Positions 24,008 through 32,250 of a stretch of 64,000 nucleotides of DNA are shown here, piece by piece. How positions within the stretch are numbered: the stretch's first letter is position 1; every line of letters starts with the position of its first letter. The position numbers and the translations under genes are program-made. The notes under the pieces were generated by a model, which worked only from the letters and a program-made list of their open reading frames with translations, was not told the origin of the DNA and ran no database searches. Origin of the DNA: Oceaniferula marina (GTDB lineage Bacteria > Verrucomicrobiota > Verrucomicrobiia > Verrucomicrobiales > Akkermansiaceae); assembly GCF_013391475.1 (NCBI RefSeq), contig NZ_JACBAZ010000002.1:471104-535103 (forward strand), in the 5' to 3' direction.

Positions 24008-24199
24008 TGTATTGTTATATTGTATTTTTTCAGGATGTTGAAATTAGCTATTTTGTCTGTTCACCGAAGGAAAATAGCCATTTGTCATGCAATAATTACA
24101 CATAATTATGTATGCTGGTGAACTGGTGTAAAGTATGTAATTTGGGAATTCACCCCAATAATCTGGGATGTATTGACCATGACCTTCGCTGATGTCCCT
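24008..24199 (-). terminator. Spacer with weak stem-loop after regulator gene
   Basis: Between the regulator's stop and the PEP-CTERM start, GCTATTTT (24047-24054) pairs with AAAATAGC (24071-24078), and ACATAATTATGT (24100-24111) is a 12-bp palindrome. The first could end the long minus-strand transcript. The second could be a promoter-proximal binding site for the PEP-CTERM gene. Both are weak. Confidence 0.3.
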
Positions 24200-25372
24200 T
24201 CAGCTCGTCTCGGGTGAAATTTGTCTAAACTTTCCGGGTGAAAGTTTTGTCTGAGTTTTAAAAAAGGAGCTTAATGTGGAGTCATTCATAAATCCTGTTT
24301 CGGTCGCAATTTGAGTGATTGTCAGTGAGGTGTGCTGGAGTAGATACTTGATTTGACCGAGGCGGATACGTGTCAATTCCTGACTGACGGTCCTCCCGAG
24401 TTCATTTTTAAAGTCCCGATCTAATAGTGAACGAGATACACCCACTTCTTCGGCTATTTGTTCGGTGGCGATTGACTGACCGTAATGCTTGCGCATGTAG
24501 CGGACTGCATTGGCTACATGCTCTTTATTGAATGCAATCAGGTCTGTAGATGGACGTTCAATGATTTGAATGGGTGGAATCTTTTGATGAAGTGGCACCG
24601 AGCTTCTCTGATCAATCAATTGCTGAAGCGTATGGGCACCCTCATAACCATGTTTATCTAAGTTTGGGGAGATCGAAGAAATTGAGGGGACTCCCATTTG
24701 ACAAATCAACGGATCGTTATCGACACCAAGAATGATGACATCTTCAGGAACTTTGATGTTGTTGATCCTACAGGCTGACGAAACATCCAGCGCTCGCACA
24801 TCATTACAAGCGAATATGGCGATGGGTTTGGGGAGTGACTTGATCCATGCGGTTAGGTCGAGCTCTCGGTTTTCTCTCCATGCTTCGCGCTCGATAATGG
24901 ACGAAGTTTGGGAAAGTTGGTGGCTGTAATTATGAACGGTGAGTCCATGCTTTTCAGCCTCTTTCTGGAATGCTTTGAGCCTTTTATCTGAGAAATAAAT
25001 GCCACTGTAGCCACAGTAGGCAATTTGATGAAAACCCGCTTGTAAAAAGAAACCGAGTGCCATTTTGGAGACCGCTTGATGGTCGACATCGATGGTAGAG
25101 ATCCTAGGGTGTTTGATTTCCCCAAGAAGATCGACAGTGGGGATGCCCCTGCCGGAGAGCAATTGAGCATCCTGTTTGTGGGTGATCCGGGTGATAATTC
25201 CGTCCCAGTTGTGTTGATCCACCCAGTCGGCAAGTTTCATCTGCAGCGTGCTTTCATGGTAGAAAAGCTGCCAGTCATCACGCTTGGCCGCAAAATCGCA
25301 AATCCCCTGAATCAATCCACGACCGAAGGCTCGAGAGCTTTCGACTGAGACTGCTATCTTTTTGATTTTCAT
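24200..25372 (-). CDS. XylR-like regulator (LacI-type sensor plus AraC HTH)
   Basis: A 390-residue cytoplasmic regulator. Residues 1-275 resemble a LacI/PurR periplasmic-binding-type sensor fold: VSVESSRAFGRGLIQGICDF, ISTIDVDHQAVSKMALGFFL, IAIFACNDVRALDVSSACR, EDVIILGVDNDPLICQM. Residues about 285-385 are a double AraC helix-turn-helix (AVRYMRKHYGQSIATEQIAE, LTITQIATETGFMNDSTLSS). This is the XylR architecture in which a sugar bound to the sensor activates transcription. It is the last gene of the minus-strand utilisation cluster, 32 bp after the GH95 gene, and probably responds to a released sugar such as fucose; the ligand is inferred from context. Confidence 0.9.
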   Translation of the reverse strand: MKIKKIAVSVESSRAFGRGLIQGICDFAAKRDDWQLFYHESTLQMKLADWVDQHNWDGIITRITHKQDAQLLSGRGIPTVDLLGEIKHPRISTIDVDHQAVSKMALGFFLQAGFHQIAYCGYSGIYFSDKRLKAFQKEAEKHGLTVHNYSHQLSQTSSIIEREAWRENRELDLTAWIKSLPKPIAIFACNDVRALDVSSACRINNIKVPEDVIILGVDNDPLICQMGVPSISSISPNLDKHGYEGAHTLQQLIDQRSSVPLHQKIPPIQIIERPSTDLIAFNKEHVANAVRYMRKHYGQSIATEQIAEEVGVSRSLLDRDFKNELGRTVSQELTRIRLGQIKYLLQHTSLTITQIATETGFMNDSTLSSFFKTQTKLSPGKFRQISPETS

Positions 25373-25404
25373 GGCTCATGAAGGGAGGGGGGATAGCGTA
25401 GGCT

Positions 25405-28068
25405 CTATTTTACGCCTGTCATTTTTATTCGCTTGTCTTTTGCTGAATGATTGGGTGCGTTTGCAATTCTCACTTTCGGGGTGGTGCCGTTATTTGAAGT
25501 GATGGTGGCGGATTTGAGTTTTCCGTTGGCCCATTCCATATCGATCTCGTAGTTGCCACGGGCTTTGAGTCCTTTGATTTTGCCATCGGGCCATGAGGAT
25601 GGAAGTGACGGCAGTAGGTGGATTTCTCCGAGGTGAGACTGCATTAGAAGTTCACAGAATCCGGAGGCGTAACCGAAGTTAGCTTCGATCTGGAAGGGTG
25701 GGTGAGCCATCAACAGGTTCGGGTAAGTTCCTCCGGCGTAGTTCATAACAATCTGAGTGGTTTTGCAGACTCGGAGTGAGTTTTGTAAAATGCGGTGGGC
25801 GCGGTCGCCATCGTTGAGTCGAGCCCAGAGGTTGATTTTCCATCCTATGGACCATCCAGTGCCATCGTCACCCCGGGCATCGAGTGAGGTGGCGGCTGCT
25901 TTGGCTAACTCGGGAGTGGTGAGTGGGGCGATCTGTCGTCCCGGGTAAACGGCAATCAGGTGCGACAGGTGGCGGTGTTGGTTCTTAGGGTCATCCCGGT
26001 CTTCCATCCACTCTTGGAGTTGCCCCCATTTTCCGATTTGGGGTCCGAGAAGTTTGGATCGCATCTCGGTGACTTTTTTGCGGTAATCGGCATCGATGTC
26101 GAGATCGGTAGATGCCTCGATGTAGTTGGTGAAGAGATCATACATAAGCTGGTCTTCGTAGGAATTGCCGGGGAGTTTAGGGCCGTGTTCGGGAGAAACA
26201 CTCGGGGGGCTGATGAGTTTGCCGTCTTTGGTTTTGATCGCGTAATCCTCCCAAAATTCACAGAGCTCCTTGAGGATGGGGTAGGCTGTGTTTTTGAGAT
26301 AGCTTTTATCGCGGGTGTAGGCGTAGTGGTCCCAGAGATTTTGGGCGAGCCATGCAGCATCCCCAGGCACCCAGAGGTAGCTTGACCCTCCGAAGATGCC
26401 ATTTTCCGAGCGAGTCGCCCAGCCGCGGATATGATCGCCAAATTGTTTTTTAGTGGCATCGATCCGAGCACCGCGCACAGAAAATTGGTAATCGGCAAGC
26501 GGTTGGAAACACTCTGAAATATTTGTTTGGTCGACAAACCAGTAGTTCATCTGGAGATTGACATCCGAGTGGTAATCGCAGCGCCATGGTGGATTGATAC
26601 TTTCATTCCAGAGACCTTGAAGGTTGGCTGGTAATGACCCTGGACGCGAACAGGCAATCATCAGGTAGCGGGCATAGTGCAGCTGGAGTGCCTCTAACGA
26701 TAGGTCAGAGCGTTCGCTTTGGTAAGCAGTCAAGCGTTGGTCAGTGGGTAACTTGCTATTTTTTCCATCGGGTAGCCTGACCTCGAAGCGATTATAGAGC
26801 CGTTGGAAATCGGCAATATGTTGTTTTTTAAGTTCGCCGTAGGGAGTTTTGGCGGCTGTCGTGATTTGTCGGCTGATCCGCTGGTGGGGGTGTTCACCCT
26901 TCCATCCTTTGTCTCTTTGGTTGAGGTAATTGGTTCCTGCGCCGACGATGACAGTGAGGCTATCACATCCTTTAAAAGCAATTTTCCCTTCGTGAATTTT
27001 AATTTGTCCACCTTCGTTGATGACCTTGACCTGGGATTCGTAGTCGAGAGCGATTTGGTAGGTGGGTTTACTTTGGCGTTCTGTTTTTGGGTATTTATAA
27101 CCGACTAAATCACCGCTGGCGGTGAGAGTTGTTCCTTCACCTTGAATCTTAGCCTCGTGTAAATCAGTGAGTTCGATGGTTCCGGTGTGAGCTGCTTTTT
27201 GGTTGGCCTCAAATCGAAACACCATGACGCCAGCGGGAGCACTTGAAAAGGCCTCGCGTCGGTAATTGACTCCGTTATAGGTGTAGGTGGTTTCGTGAAC
27301 GGCTTGTTGAATGTCGAGCTTTCTACGGTAGTTCGAATACTGAGTGGTTGATTGAGCCTGGATGTTGAGATTGATATCAGCGACCTGAAAATGAGTGCTT
27401 GTTTTGCTGGCTTCAAAAATAAAGCGGTAGTGCGCGTAGGCGGTTTTATTTTTGATTTTAAATGTTTTGGTCTGTTTCCGCTTTGGCCATGGTGGGATGT
27501 CATTTTGTTGATCGAGAGTATTCCAGTTTCTTTGGTCGTTAGATCCTTGAAGTTTCCAGGTGCTTGGATCGCGATCGGGAACGTCGTTGCCGGAGACGAT
27601 GCTGTATTCTGTGAGAGGTCTGGCTTTGCCTCCGACTTCGATAATGGCGACAATTGCTTGGTTTTTATGTTCAAAACACCATTTGCTGTTGGCGTTATTA
27701 TCAAATGCCTGATCGATGCCTTCACCTCCGCTTTGCCCCGCATTTGGGCTGTTAAATTTCAATGAAAAGGCCTCGGGGTGGAGTTGAATAAAGACATCAC
27801 CAAACCCTTGGTAAGATCCCGTGTCACCTTCATCACCAATCCACAGACTGTCTTCGTTGAACATGATGCGTTCACGTTCGACTTGGCCAAAAACCATGGC
27901 CCCGAGTTTGCCGTTTCCGATAGGAAGGGCTTCGGTTTGCCAGTTGTCAGCCGGTTGCTGGTACCAAAGTGTGTGACTGGTGGGGGATGCTACGGTACTG
28001 AAGCTGCTTGTTATAAGAGTTGCTATTGCGAGCGTAAGCGGACAAGAAATGATATGGGGCTGTTTCAT
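25405..28068 (-). CDS. Alpha-L-fucosidase, GH95, with inserted discoidin domain
   Basis: An 887-residue secreted GH95 protein. The N-terminal beta domain begins LWYQQPADNWQTEALPIGNG and SLWIGDEGDTGSYQGFGDVF. It is then interrupted at about residues 105-235 by an F5/8-type C-like domain (GIDQAFDNNANSKWCFEHKN, YAHYRFIFEAS, FQVADINLNIQ) and resumes at YSNYRRKLDIQQAVH. The (alpha/alpha)6 barrel shows NLQGLWNESINPPWRCDYHS and DVNLQMNYW. Where I remember GH95 enzymes reading QIDGNFG, this reads QIEANFG, an Asp-to-Glu change near a catalytic position. GH95 enzymes invert and remove alpha-1,2-linked fucose or related L-galactose. The discoidin insertion probably helps bind glycan. Confidence 0.9.
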   Translation of the reverse strand: MKQPHIISCPLTLAIATLITSSFSTVASPTSHTLWYQQPADNWQTEALPIGNGKLGAMVFGQVERERIMFNEDSLWIGDEGDTGSYQGFGDVFIQLHPEAFSLKFNSPNAGQSGGEGIDQAFDNNANSKWCFEHKNQAIVAIIEVGGKARPLTEYSIVSGNDVPDRDPSTWKLQGSNDQRNWNTLDQQNDIPPWPKRKQTKTFKIKNKTAYAHYRFIFEASKTSTHFQVADINLNIQAQSTTQYSNYRRKLDIQQAVHETTYTYNGVNYRREAFSSAPAGVMVFRFEANQKAAHTGTIELTDLHEAKIQGEGTTLTASGDLVGYKYPKTERQSKPTYQIALDYESQVKVINEGGQIKIHEGKIAFKGCDSLTVIVGAGTNYLNQRDKGWKGEHPHQRISRQITTAAKTPYGELKKQHIADFQRLYNRFEVRLPDGKNSKLPTDQRLTAYQSERSDLSLEALQLHYARYLMIACSRPGSLPANLQGLWNESINPPWRCDYHSDVNLQMNYWFVDQTNISECFQPLADYQFSVRGARIDATKKQFGDHIRGWATRSENGIFGGSSYLWVPGDAAWLAQNLWDHYAYTRDKSYLKNTAYPILKELCEFWEDYAIKTKDGKLISPPSVSPEHGPKLPGNSYEDQLMYDLFTNYIEASTDLDIDADYRKKVTEMRSKLLGPQIGKWGQLQEWMEDRDDPKNQHRHLSHLIAVYPGRQIAPLTTPELAKAAATSLDARGDDGTGWSIGWKINLWARLNDGDRAHRILQNSLRVCKTTQIVMNYAGGTYPNLLMAHPPFQIEANFGYASGFCELLMQSHLGEIHLLPSLPSSWPDGKIKGLKARGNYEIDMEWANGKLKSATITSNNGTTPKVRIANAPNHSAKDKRIKMTGVK

Positions 28069-28220
28069 GTTAAATGCTATGTAAGATTGAGTTCGATTGA
28101 AGGGGATGAATGAAGGGGGGGGCTGGATATCGCATGAATGATCATCATGCGACGTTTGATGACTTTATTAATTATGACTCTACCAGTAATAGTGGTGAGG
28201 CATATTTGCTCCAGTAACCA

Positions 28221-29687
28221 TTATCGTCCTTTGTATTTAAGGTTGGGTGTTGGTAATTTGGCTCCTACCTCTTTGTGCCAGGCATGTAATTTTTCGAGAA
28301 GTTCTTTGGTTTTGGCTGATTGGGATTCTGCAAGATCGGAGGTTTCGCCGATGTCATTTCTGAGATTGTAAAGTTCGACATGCTTGTCTTCAAAAAATTC
28401 GATAAGTTTCCAATCTCCTTGTCTTATGGCAGAGCTTGGTCGTCCGCCTAGCCCTCCTGAGTAATGGGGGTAATGCCAGTAGATCGCCCTTTCTGCGGTA
28501 TCATTACCTTTTAACAAGGGCACGATGCTCATTCCGTCGAGGTGTTGCTGTGGCTGAAGAGGGGCGCCTACGAGTTCCAATAGAGTGGGGTAAAAGTCTG
28601 TACTTGTGACAGGGGTTGTACATGTTGATCCAGCAAGGGTGACTCCTGGAGCTTTAATAATGAGGGGTTCTCGAATGCCTCCTTCATAGATCCAGCCTTT
28701 GCCAGCTCGTAGTGGCAGGTTGGAAGTAGGATGGGCGCCATCGGTTGAGACGCCACCGTTATCTGACATAAAGATCACAACGGTATTTTTATCGAGCCCT
28801 AGCTCAGTTAGTTTGCTAAGAACTCGACCAACAGCAAGATCCATACCCTCCACCATGCCTGCATACACGGCATCGTTTTGATTGAGGCGGACTTTTTTAT
28901 TGGCTTCGACTCCCCACTGGGTCTCTGGCTTTTTTTTCGTATCGTATTTCTTTTTGAGATCAGGTCTTGAGATCTGTGGGCTATGCACTGAATAGAAAGA
29001 TAGATAAGCGAAGAAGGGCTTATCCTTGTTCGTTTCCATGAATTGAATGGTTTCGGATGCCAAGCGGTCGGGCAGATGTTCACCATCTGGGCCATTTGAG
29101 AGGCGTGGATTACCATAAGGAGAGAAGTATTTTTTACCTCCATAGGGGCCACCTGCTGAGTGCCCACCTTTGTTGATGTCGAACCCTTGATTTTCAGGCC
29201 AGAATTGAGGGCTGTGCCCGAGGTGCCACTTTCCTGCGAAGAACGTTGCGTAGCCCTGTTCTTTAAGTGCCTCAGCCAGTGTCTTTTCTTCCAGGAGCAT
29301 TCTACTGATGTAAGGAGCTGGCTGCAAAATGGTATTTCTATTGTACTTTGGTCCTGGCTGGGGACCTCCAAAGTATTCAGTGTTCCCTGTCCTTCCTGGG
29401 TTTTTTCCTGTTAGGATGCTTGATCGTGTTGGACTGCAGACAGGAGAGGCCGCATAGCCATCGGTGAAACGCATACCTTGTTTGGCTAGGTTGTCGATGT
29501 GAGGCGTTTCGTAAAAGCTGCTACCGTAGCACCCCACGTCACTCCAGCCTAAGTCATCGACCAAGATGAATAGAATGTTCCTGTGTGTGGTTTGATTTGC
29601 TGATACGGAGGAGGCTCCATGTGAGATACATCCTGTTAGGAGGAGGGTGAAGGCAGTGAGCAATTTTTTTTGAAAGATGAGTTTCAT
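28221..29687 (-). CDS. Sulfatase, probable lipoprotein
   Basis: A 488-residue sulfatase. The leader ends TLLLTGCISH, a good lipobox with Cys20 as likely acceptor, suggesting membrane anchoring. RNILFILVDDLGWSDVGCYG binds metal, C84-S-P-T-R88 is the formylglycine motif in ASPVCSPTRSSILTGKNPGR, and GKWHLG and SDNGG follow. It is a paralogue of the sulfatase at 13464-14999. It is part of the utilisation cluster between two GH95 genes, and 152 bp separate it from the next gene. An orphan 3' end of another gene lies directly upstream. Confidence 0.93.
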   Translation of the reverse strand: MKLIFQKKLLTAFTLLLTGCISHGASSVSANQTTHRNILFILVDDLGWSDVGCYGSSFYETPHIDNLAKQGMRFTDGYAASPVCSPTRSSILTGKNPGRTGNTEYFGGPQPGPKYNRNTILQPAPYISRMLLEEKTLAEALKEQGYATFFAGKWHLGHSPQFWPENQGFDINKGGHSAGGPYGGKKYFSPYGNPRLSNGPDGEHLPDRLASETIQFMETNKDKPFFAYLSFYSVHSPQISRPDLKKKYDTKKKPETQWGVEANKKVRLNQNDAVYAGMVEGMDLAVGRVLSKLTELGLDKNTVVIFMSDNGGVSTDGAHPTSNLPLRAGKGWIYEGGIREPLIIKAPGVTLAGSTCTTPVTSTDFYPTLLELVGAPLQPQQHLDGMSIVPLLKGNDTAERAIYWHYPHYSGGLGGRPSSAIRQGDWKLIEFFEDKHVELYNLRNDIGETSDLAESQSAKTKELLEKLHAWHKEVGAKLPTPNLKYKGR

Positions 29688-29690
29688 GAC

Positions 29691-29758
29691 TTTGTTAATT
29701 AGGAACTTAGTTTGAGATCAGGGTAATTGTTTGATCTGGCTGTAAAATTACAGTGATG
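29691..29758 (-). pseudogene. Orphan 3' end of a GH95-like gene (direct repeat copy 1)
   Basis: On the minus strand this encodes VILQPDQTITLISN and a TAA, with no gene body before it. It matches the end of the 32199-34445 protein (VVLQPDQSITLISN) and the spacer after it (copy 2, 32182-32250), differing at about ten sites. The two copies bracket the GH95 gene at 29762-32170. Confidence 0.85.
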
Positions 29759-29761
29759 ACC

Positions 29762-32170
29762 CTAAAACTGGAGTGTCATTGGCATTCCAGCAGAAAGCTT
29801 CACTGTTTTTGTGCTGTTCAAATAACGAACTTGAAACGTCCCCCCGCGTGCTGAGGTAAGAGTGACCTTCAGCTTGTCAGGAGACCAATTAGCATCGATG
29901 CTTACACCGCCCCGAGCGCGGAGACCCATGAATGAGCCGGTATTCCACTCCTTCGGCAGGCTAGGTAAAAGGTGGATGACCTCATTATGGCTCTGCAAAA
30001 GCGCCTCGACCATTCCAGCCGTGAATGCTCCATTGCCATCCATGCAATAGGGACGGGCACCCCACTTTTTACATAAGTTAGGTTCTAGGCCTTTCTTCAT
30101 GAAATCCAGCAAGGTTTTGTAGAAGTTCTCAGGTTCTTGAAAACGAGCCCAAAACCCTAACATCCATCCGCGTTGCCAAATAATGCCGCCGGGTCCAAAA
30201 TCGCCCTTTCCACCGGTCAAGCGGTGCACCAGCGATTTTCGGACAGCTGCGGCTTCTTCCGGATTTCCCTCTTTCGTGATTCGCTGACCAGGGTGAAAGC
30301 CGTAGAGGTGCGACACATGGCGATGCCTGGGGTCATCCTCTTCGCGCTCTTCCCTCCATTCCATCAAGCGCCCGTCCTTGGCAATGCGCGGAAGAGCCAA
30401 CCTCGGCAAGGCCTCTTTGACCCGGACAGTAAATGCGTCATCTATCCCCAAATCCTTGGCTGCTCTCAAGCAATTGGTATAGATTTCATAGGCAATCTCC
30501 TGATCAATACTGATTCCGTAATCGACGGTGGTTCGCTTCCCTTTATAGACAAAGCCGTTTTCAGGAGAACCTGAAGGACCGAGCATCAGTTTGCCCGTTT
30601 GAGGATCGGTTATGCTGTAGTCCAGATAAAACTCGGCCACGGCTTTCATGATAGGCCATGCGCGGTTTCGTAGGTAAACTTTATCTCCGTTAAAGGCATA
30701 GTGCTCCCAGACATCCTGAGTGATCCATCCCATGCCGCCGATCCATTGCATCGCATAGTAGTTCATGCCAAAAGGGTGAGTATTCAACCACCCATCCACA
30801 TTTAATGCGCAGACAGCACCCGAGCATCCAAACACATCATTCGCCGTTTTCCTAGCATTCGGCAAAAGGTCTTCAATCAAGTCGATCAACGGCCCATGAC
30901 ATTCGCCCAGTCCGGTAAGTTCGGCAGGCCAATAGTTTTCAGAAATGTTAATATCAAGATGATAGGCGCAATTGTATCCCTTTGCTCCATAGCTACCCGG
31001 CCAAATGCCGTGTAAGGTTGCCGCTTGGGTTCCGGGGCGGGAACTGTTAATCAAGAGATAACGTCCCATATGGAACATTTGTTCTTCAAGATCCACGTCT
31101 CGCTCACCCGTTTTGTTGATTCGGCTGACACGCTCATCAGTCGGTAGAGCACGTTGTGCCTGCGTTGAAGTCCCCAAATCAAGAGTAGCCCTCCTGAAGA
31201 GTTCCCGATGCTCATCCATGTGCTCCTCGAGCATTTGCCGGTAGGGGCGCTTGCTGGCTTTTGCGAGCTGTTGCTGGCACGTTATCGCCGGATCAGGCCC
31301 GCTAACCGTTCCTTTCTTAAAGTTGGTCGCCGCTGTAAGGATAAGAACCACTCTATCAGCACCTTCTACATGAATTGATTTCCCTTGAGTCGTCATCTTG
31401 CCACCCGTCGGGGTAATTTTCAGTTGGGTTTCGAACTTAAGCCCGGCCTTCACGGGATCTCCAGTACCGCGTAATACCAAGGTATCCTGGCCTTGAGGTA
31501 AAACAAAACTCTCTGAATTGTAAAACTTGATAGAGCTCCGTGCCATCTTCTTTGTGATCAGTTCACGTGCAAAATTCACATCGAAGGTTAGACGTCCCGG
31601 CTGATCGCAATCCAATGTCATGATAAGCGCCTGATCAATAACGGAAACAAAGGTATTTCGTGTGAACGTTGCTCCTCCGGATTTATACGAAACTTTGGCC
31701 ACGGCCGAATCAAAACTCAATTCGCGGCGGTAATCGGAAACTTCCCCGTGATTAGCGAAATTCAGATACAGTTCACCCATCATTTCTTGACGCCGTGGCC
31801 AATAAGGCAAAAGCATCTCTTTTGAGACGTCCTGTGCTTCATCAAACTTACCTTCGGTCAATAGCTTGGTCAGATTAGGGACATGCTTACTTGCCCCCTC
31901 CCTGCCTGAGGGTTCCGGGTATCCCGCCCATAATGTTTCCTCGCTCAAATGAATTTTTTCAGTTTCAACGCCGCCAAAAACAAGAGCGCCAATTCGACCA
32001 TTTCCCAACGGCAATGTTTGACTGCGTTTTGTGGCTGGTTGGGTGAACCAGATTTTCATTTCCTCAAAATTTCTTGAGGGCGATGCCGGTTCAGACGCTT
32101 CGCCTATGGATGTCGAGCAGGTGACACAGCCCACAAGAAGAGACAGAAACGCATGATTATACTTGGTCAT
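29762..32170 (-). CDS. Alpha-L-fucosidase, GH95
   Basis: An 802-residue secreted GH95 enzyme; SLLVGCVTC also allows lipidation. The N-terminal domain reads TQPATKRSQTLPLGNGRIGA and LSEETLWAGYPEPSG. The barrel shows LLINSSRPGTQAATLHGIWP, YHLDINISENYWPAELTG, ITQDVWEHYAFNGDK and YCMDGNGAFTAGMVEALLQS. It retains the Asp-Gly-Asn group that is Glu-containing in the other two GH95-type proteins here, so it looks the most canonical. The expected activity is inverting hydrolysis of terminal alpha-L-fucose. It is bracketed by about 68-bp direct repeats, and a 63-bp piece of it occurs at 9848-9911, so it appears to have moved as a unit. Confidence 0.93.
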   Translation of the reverse strand: MTKYNHAFLSLLVGCVTCSTSIGEASEPASPSRNFEEMKIWFTQPATKRSQTLPLGNGRIGALVFGGVETEKIHLSEETLWAGYPEPSGREGASKHVPNLTKLLTEGKFDEAQDVSKEMLLPYWPRRQEMMGELYLNFANHGEVSDYRRELSFDSAVAKVSYKSGGATFTRNTFVSVIDQALIMTLDCDQPGRLTFDVNFARELITKKMARSSIKFYNSESFVLPQGQDTLVLRGTGDPVKAGLKFETQLKITPTGGKMTTQGKSIHVEGADRVVLILTAATNFKKGTVSGPDPAITCQQQLAKASKRPYRQMLEEHMDEHRELFRRATLDLGTSTQAQRALPTDERVSRINKTGERDVDLEEQMFHMGRYLLINSSRPGTQAATLHGIWPGSYGAKGYNCAYHLDINISENYWPAELTGLGECHGPLIDLIEDLLPNARKTANDVFGCSGAVCALNVDGWLNTHPFGMNYYAMQWIGGMGWITQDVWEHYAFNGDKVYLRNRAWPIMKAVAEFYLDYSITDPQTGKLMLGPSGSPENGFVYKGKRTTVDYGISIDQEIAYEIYTNCLRAAKDLGIDDAFTVRVKEALPRLALPRIAKDGRLMEWREEREEDDPRHRHVSHLYGFHPGQRITKEGNPEEAAAVRKSLVHRLTGGKGDFGPGGIIWQRGWMLGFWARFQEPENFYKTLLDFMKKGLEPNLCKKWGARPYCMDGNGAFTAGMVEALLQSHNEVIHLLPSLPKEWNTGSFMGLRARGGVSIDANWSPDKLKVTLTSARGGTFQVRYLNSTKTVKLSAGMPMTLQF

Positions 32171-32181
32171 ATTTTTTAAAA

Positions 32182-32250
32182 TTTGTTAATTAGGGAGCTT
32201 AGTTTGAGATCAGGGTAATTGATTGATCTGGCTGTAGAACTACCGCGATG
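32182..32250 (-). repeat. Direct repeat copy 2 at the 3' end of the GH95-like gene
   Basis: It contains the last 17 codons, TAA stop and short spacer of the 748-residue gene, ending TAATTAACAAA in transcript sense. Its partner is 29691-29758. In both places the unit directly precedes the next gene of the operon. Confidence 0.85.
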
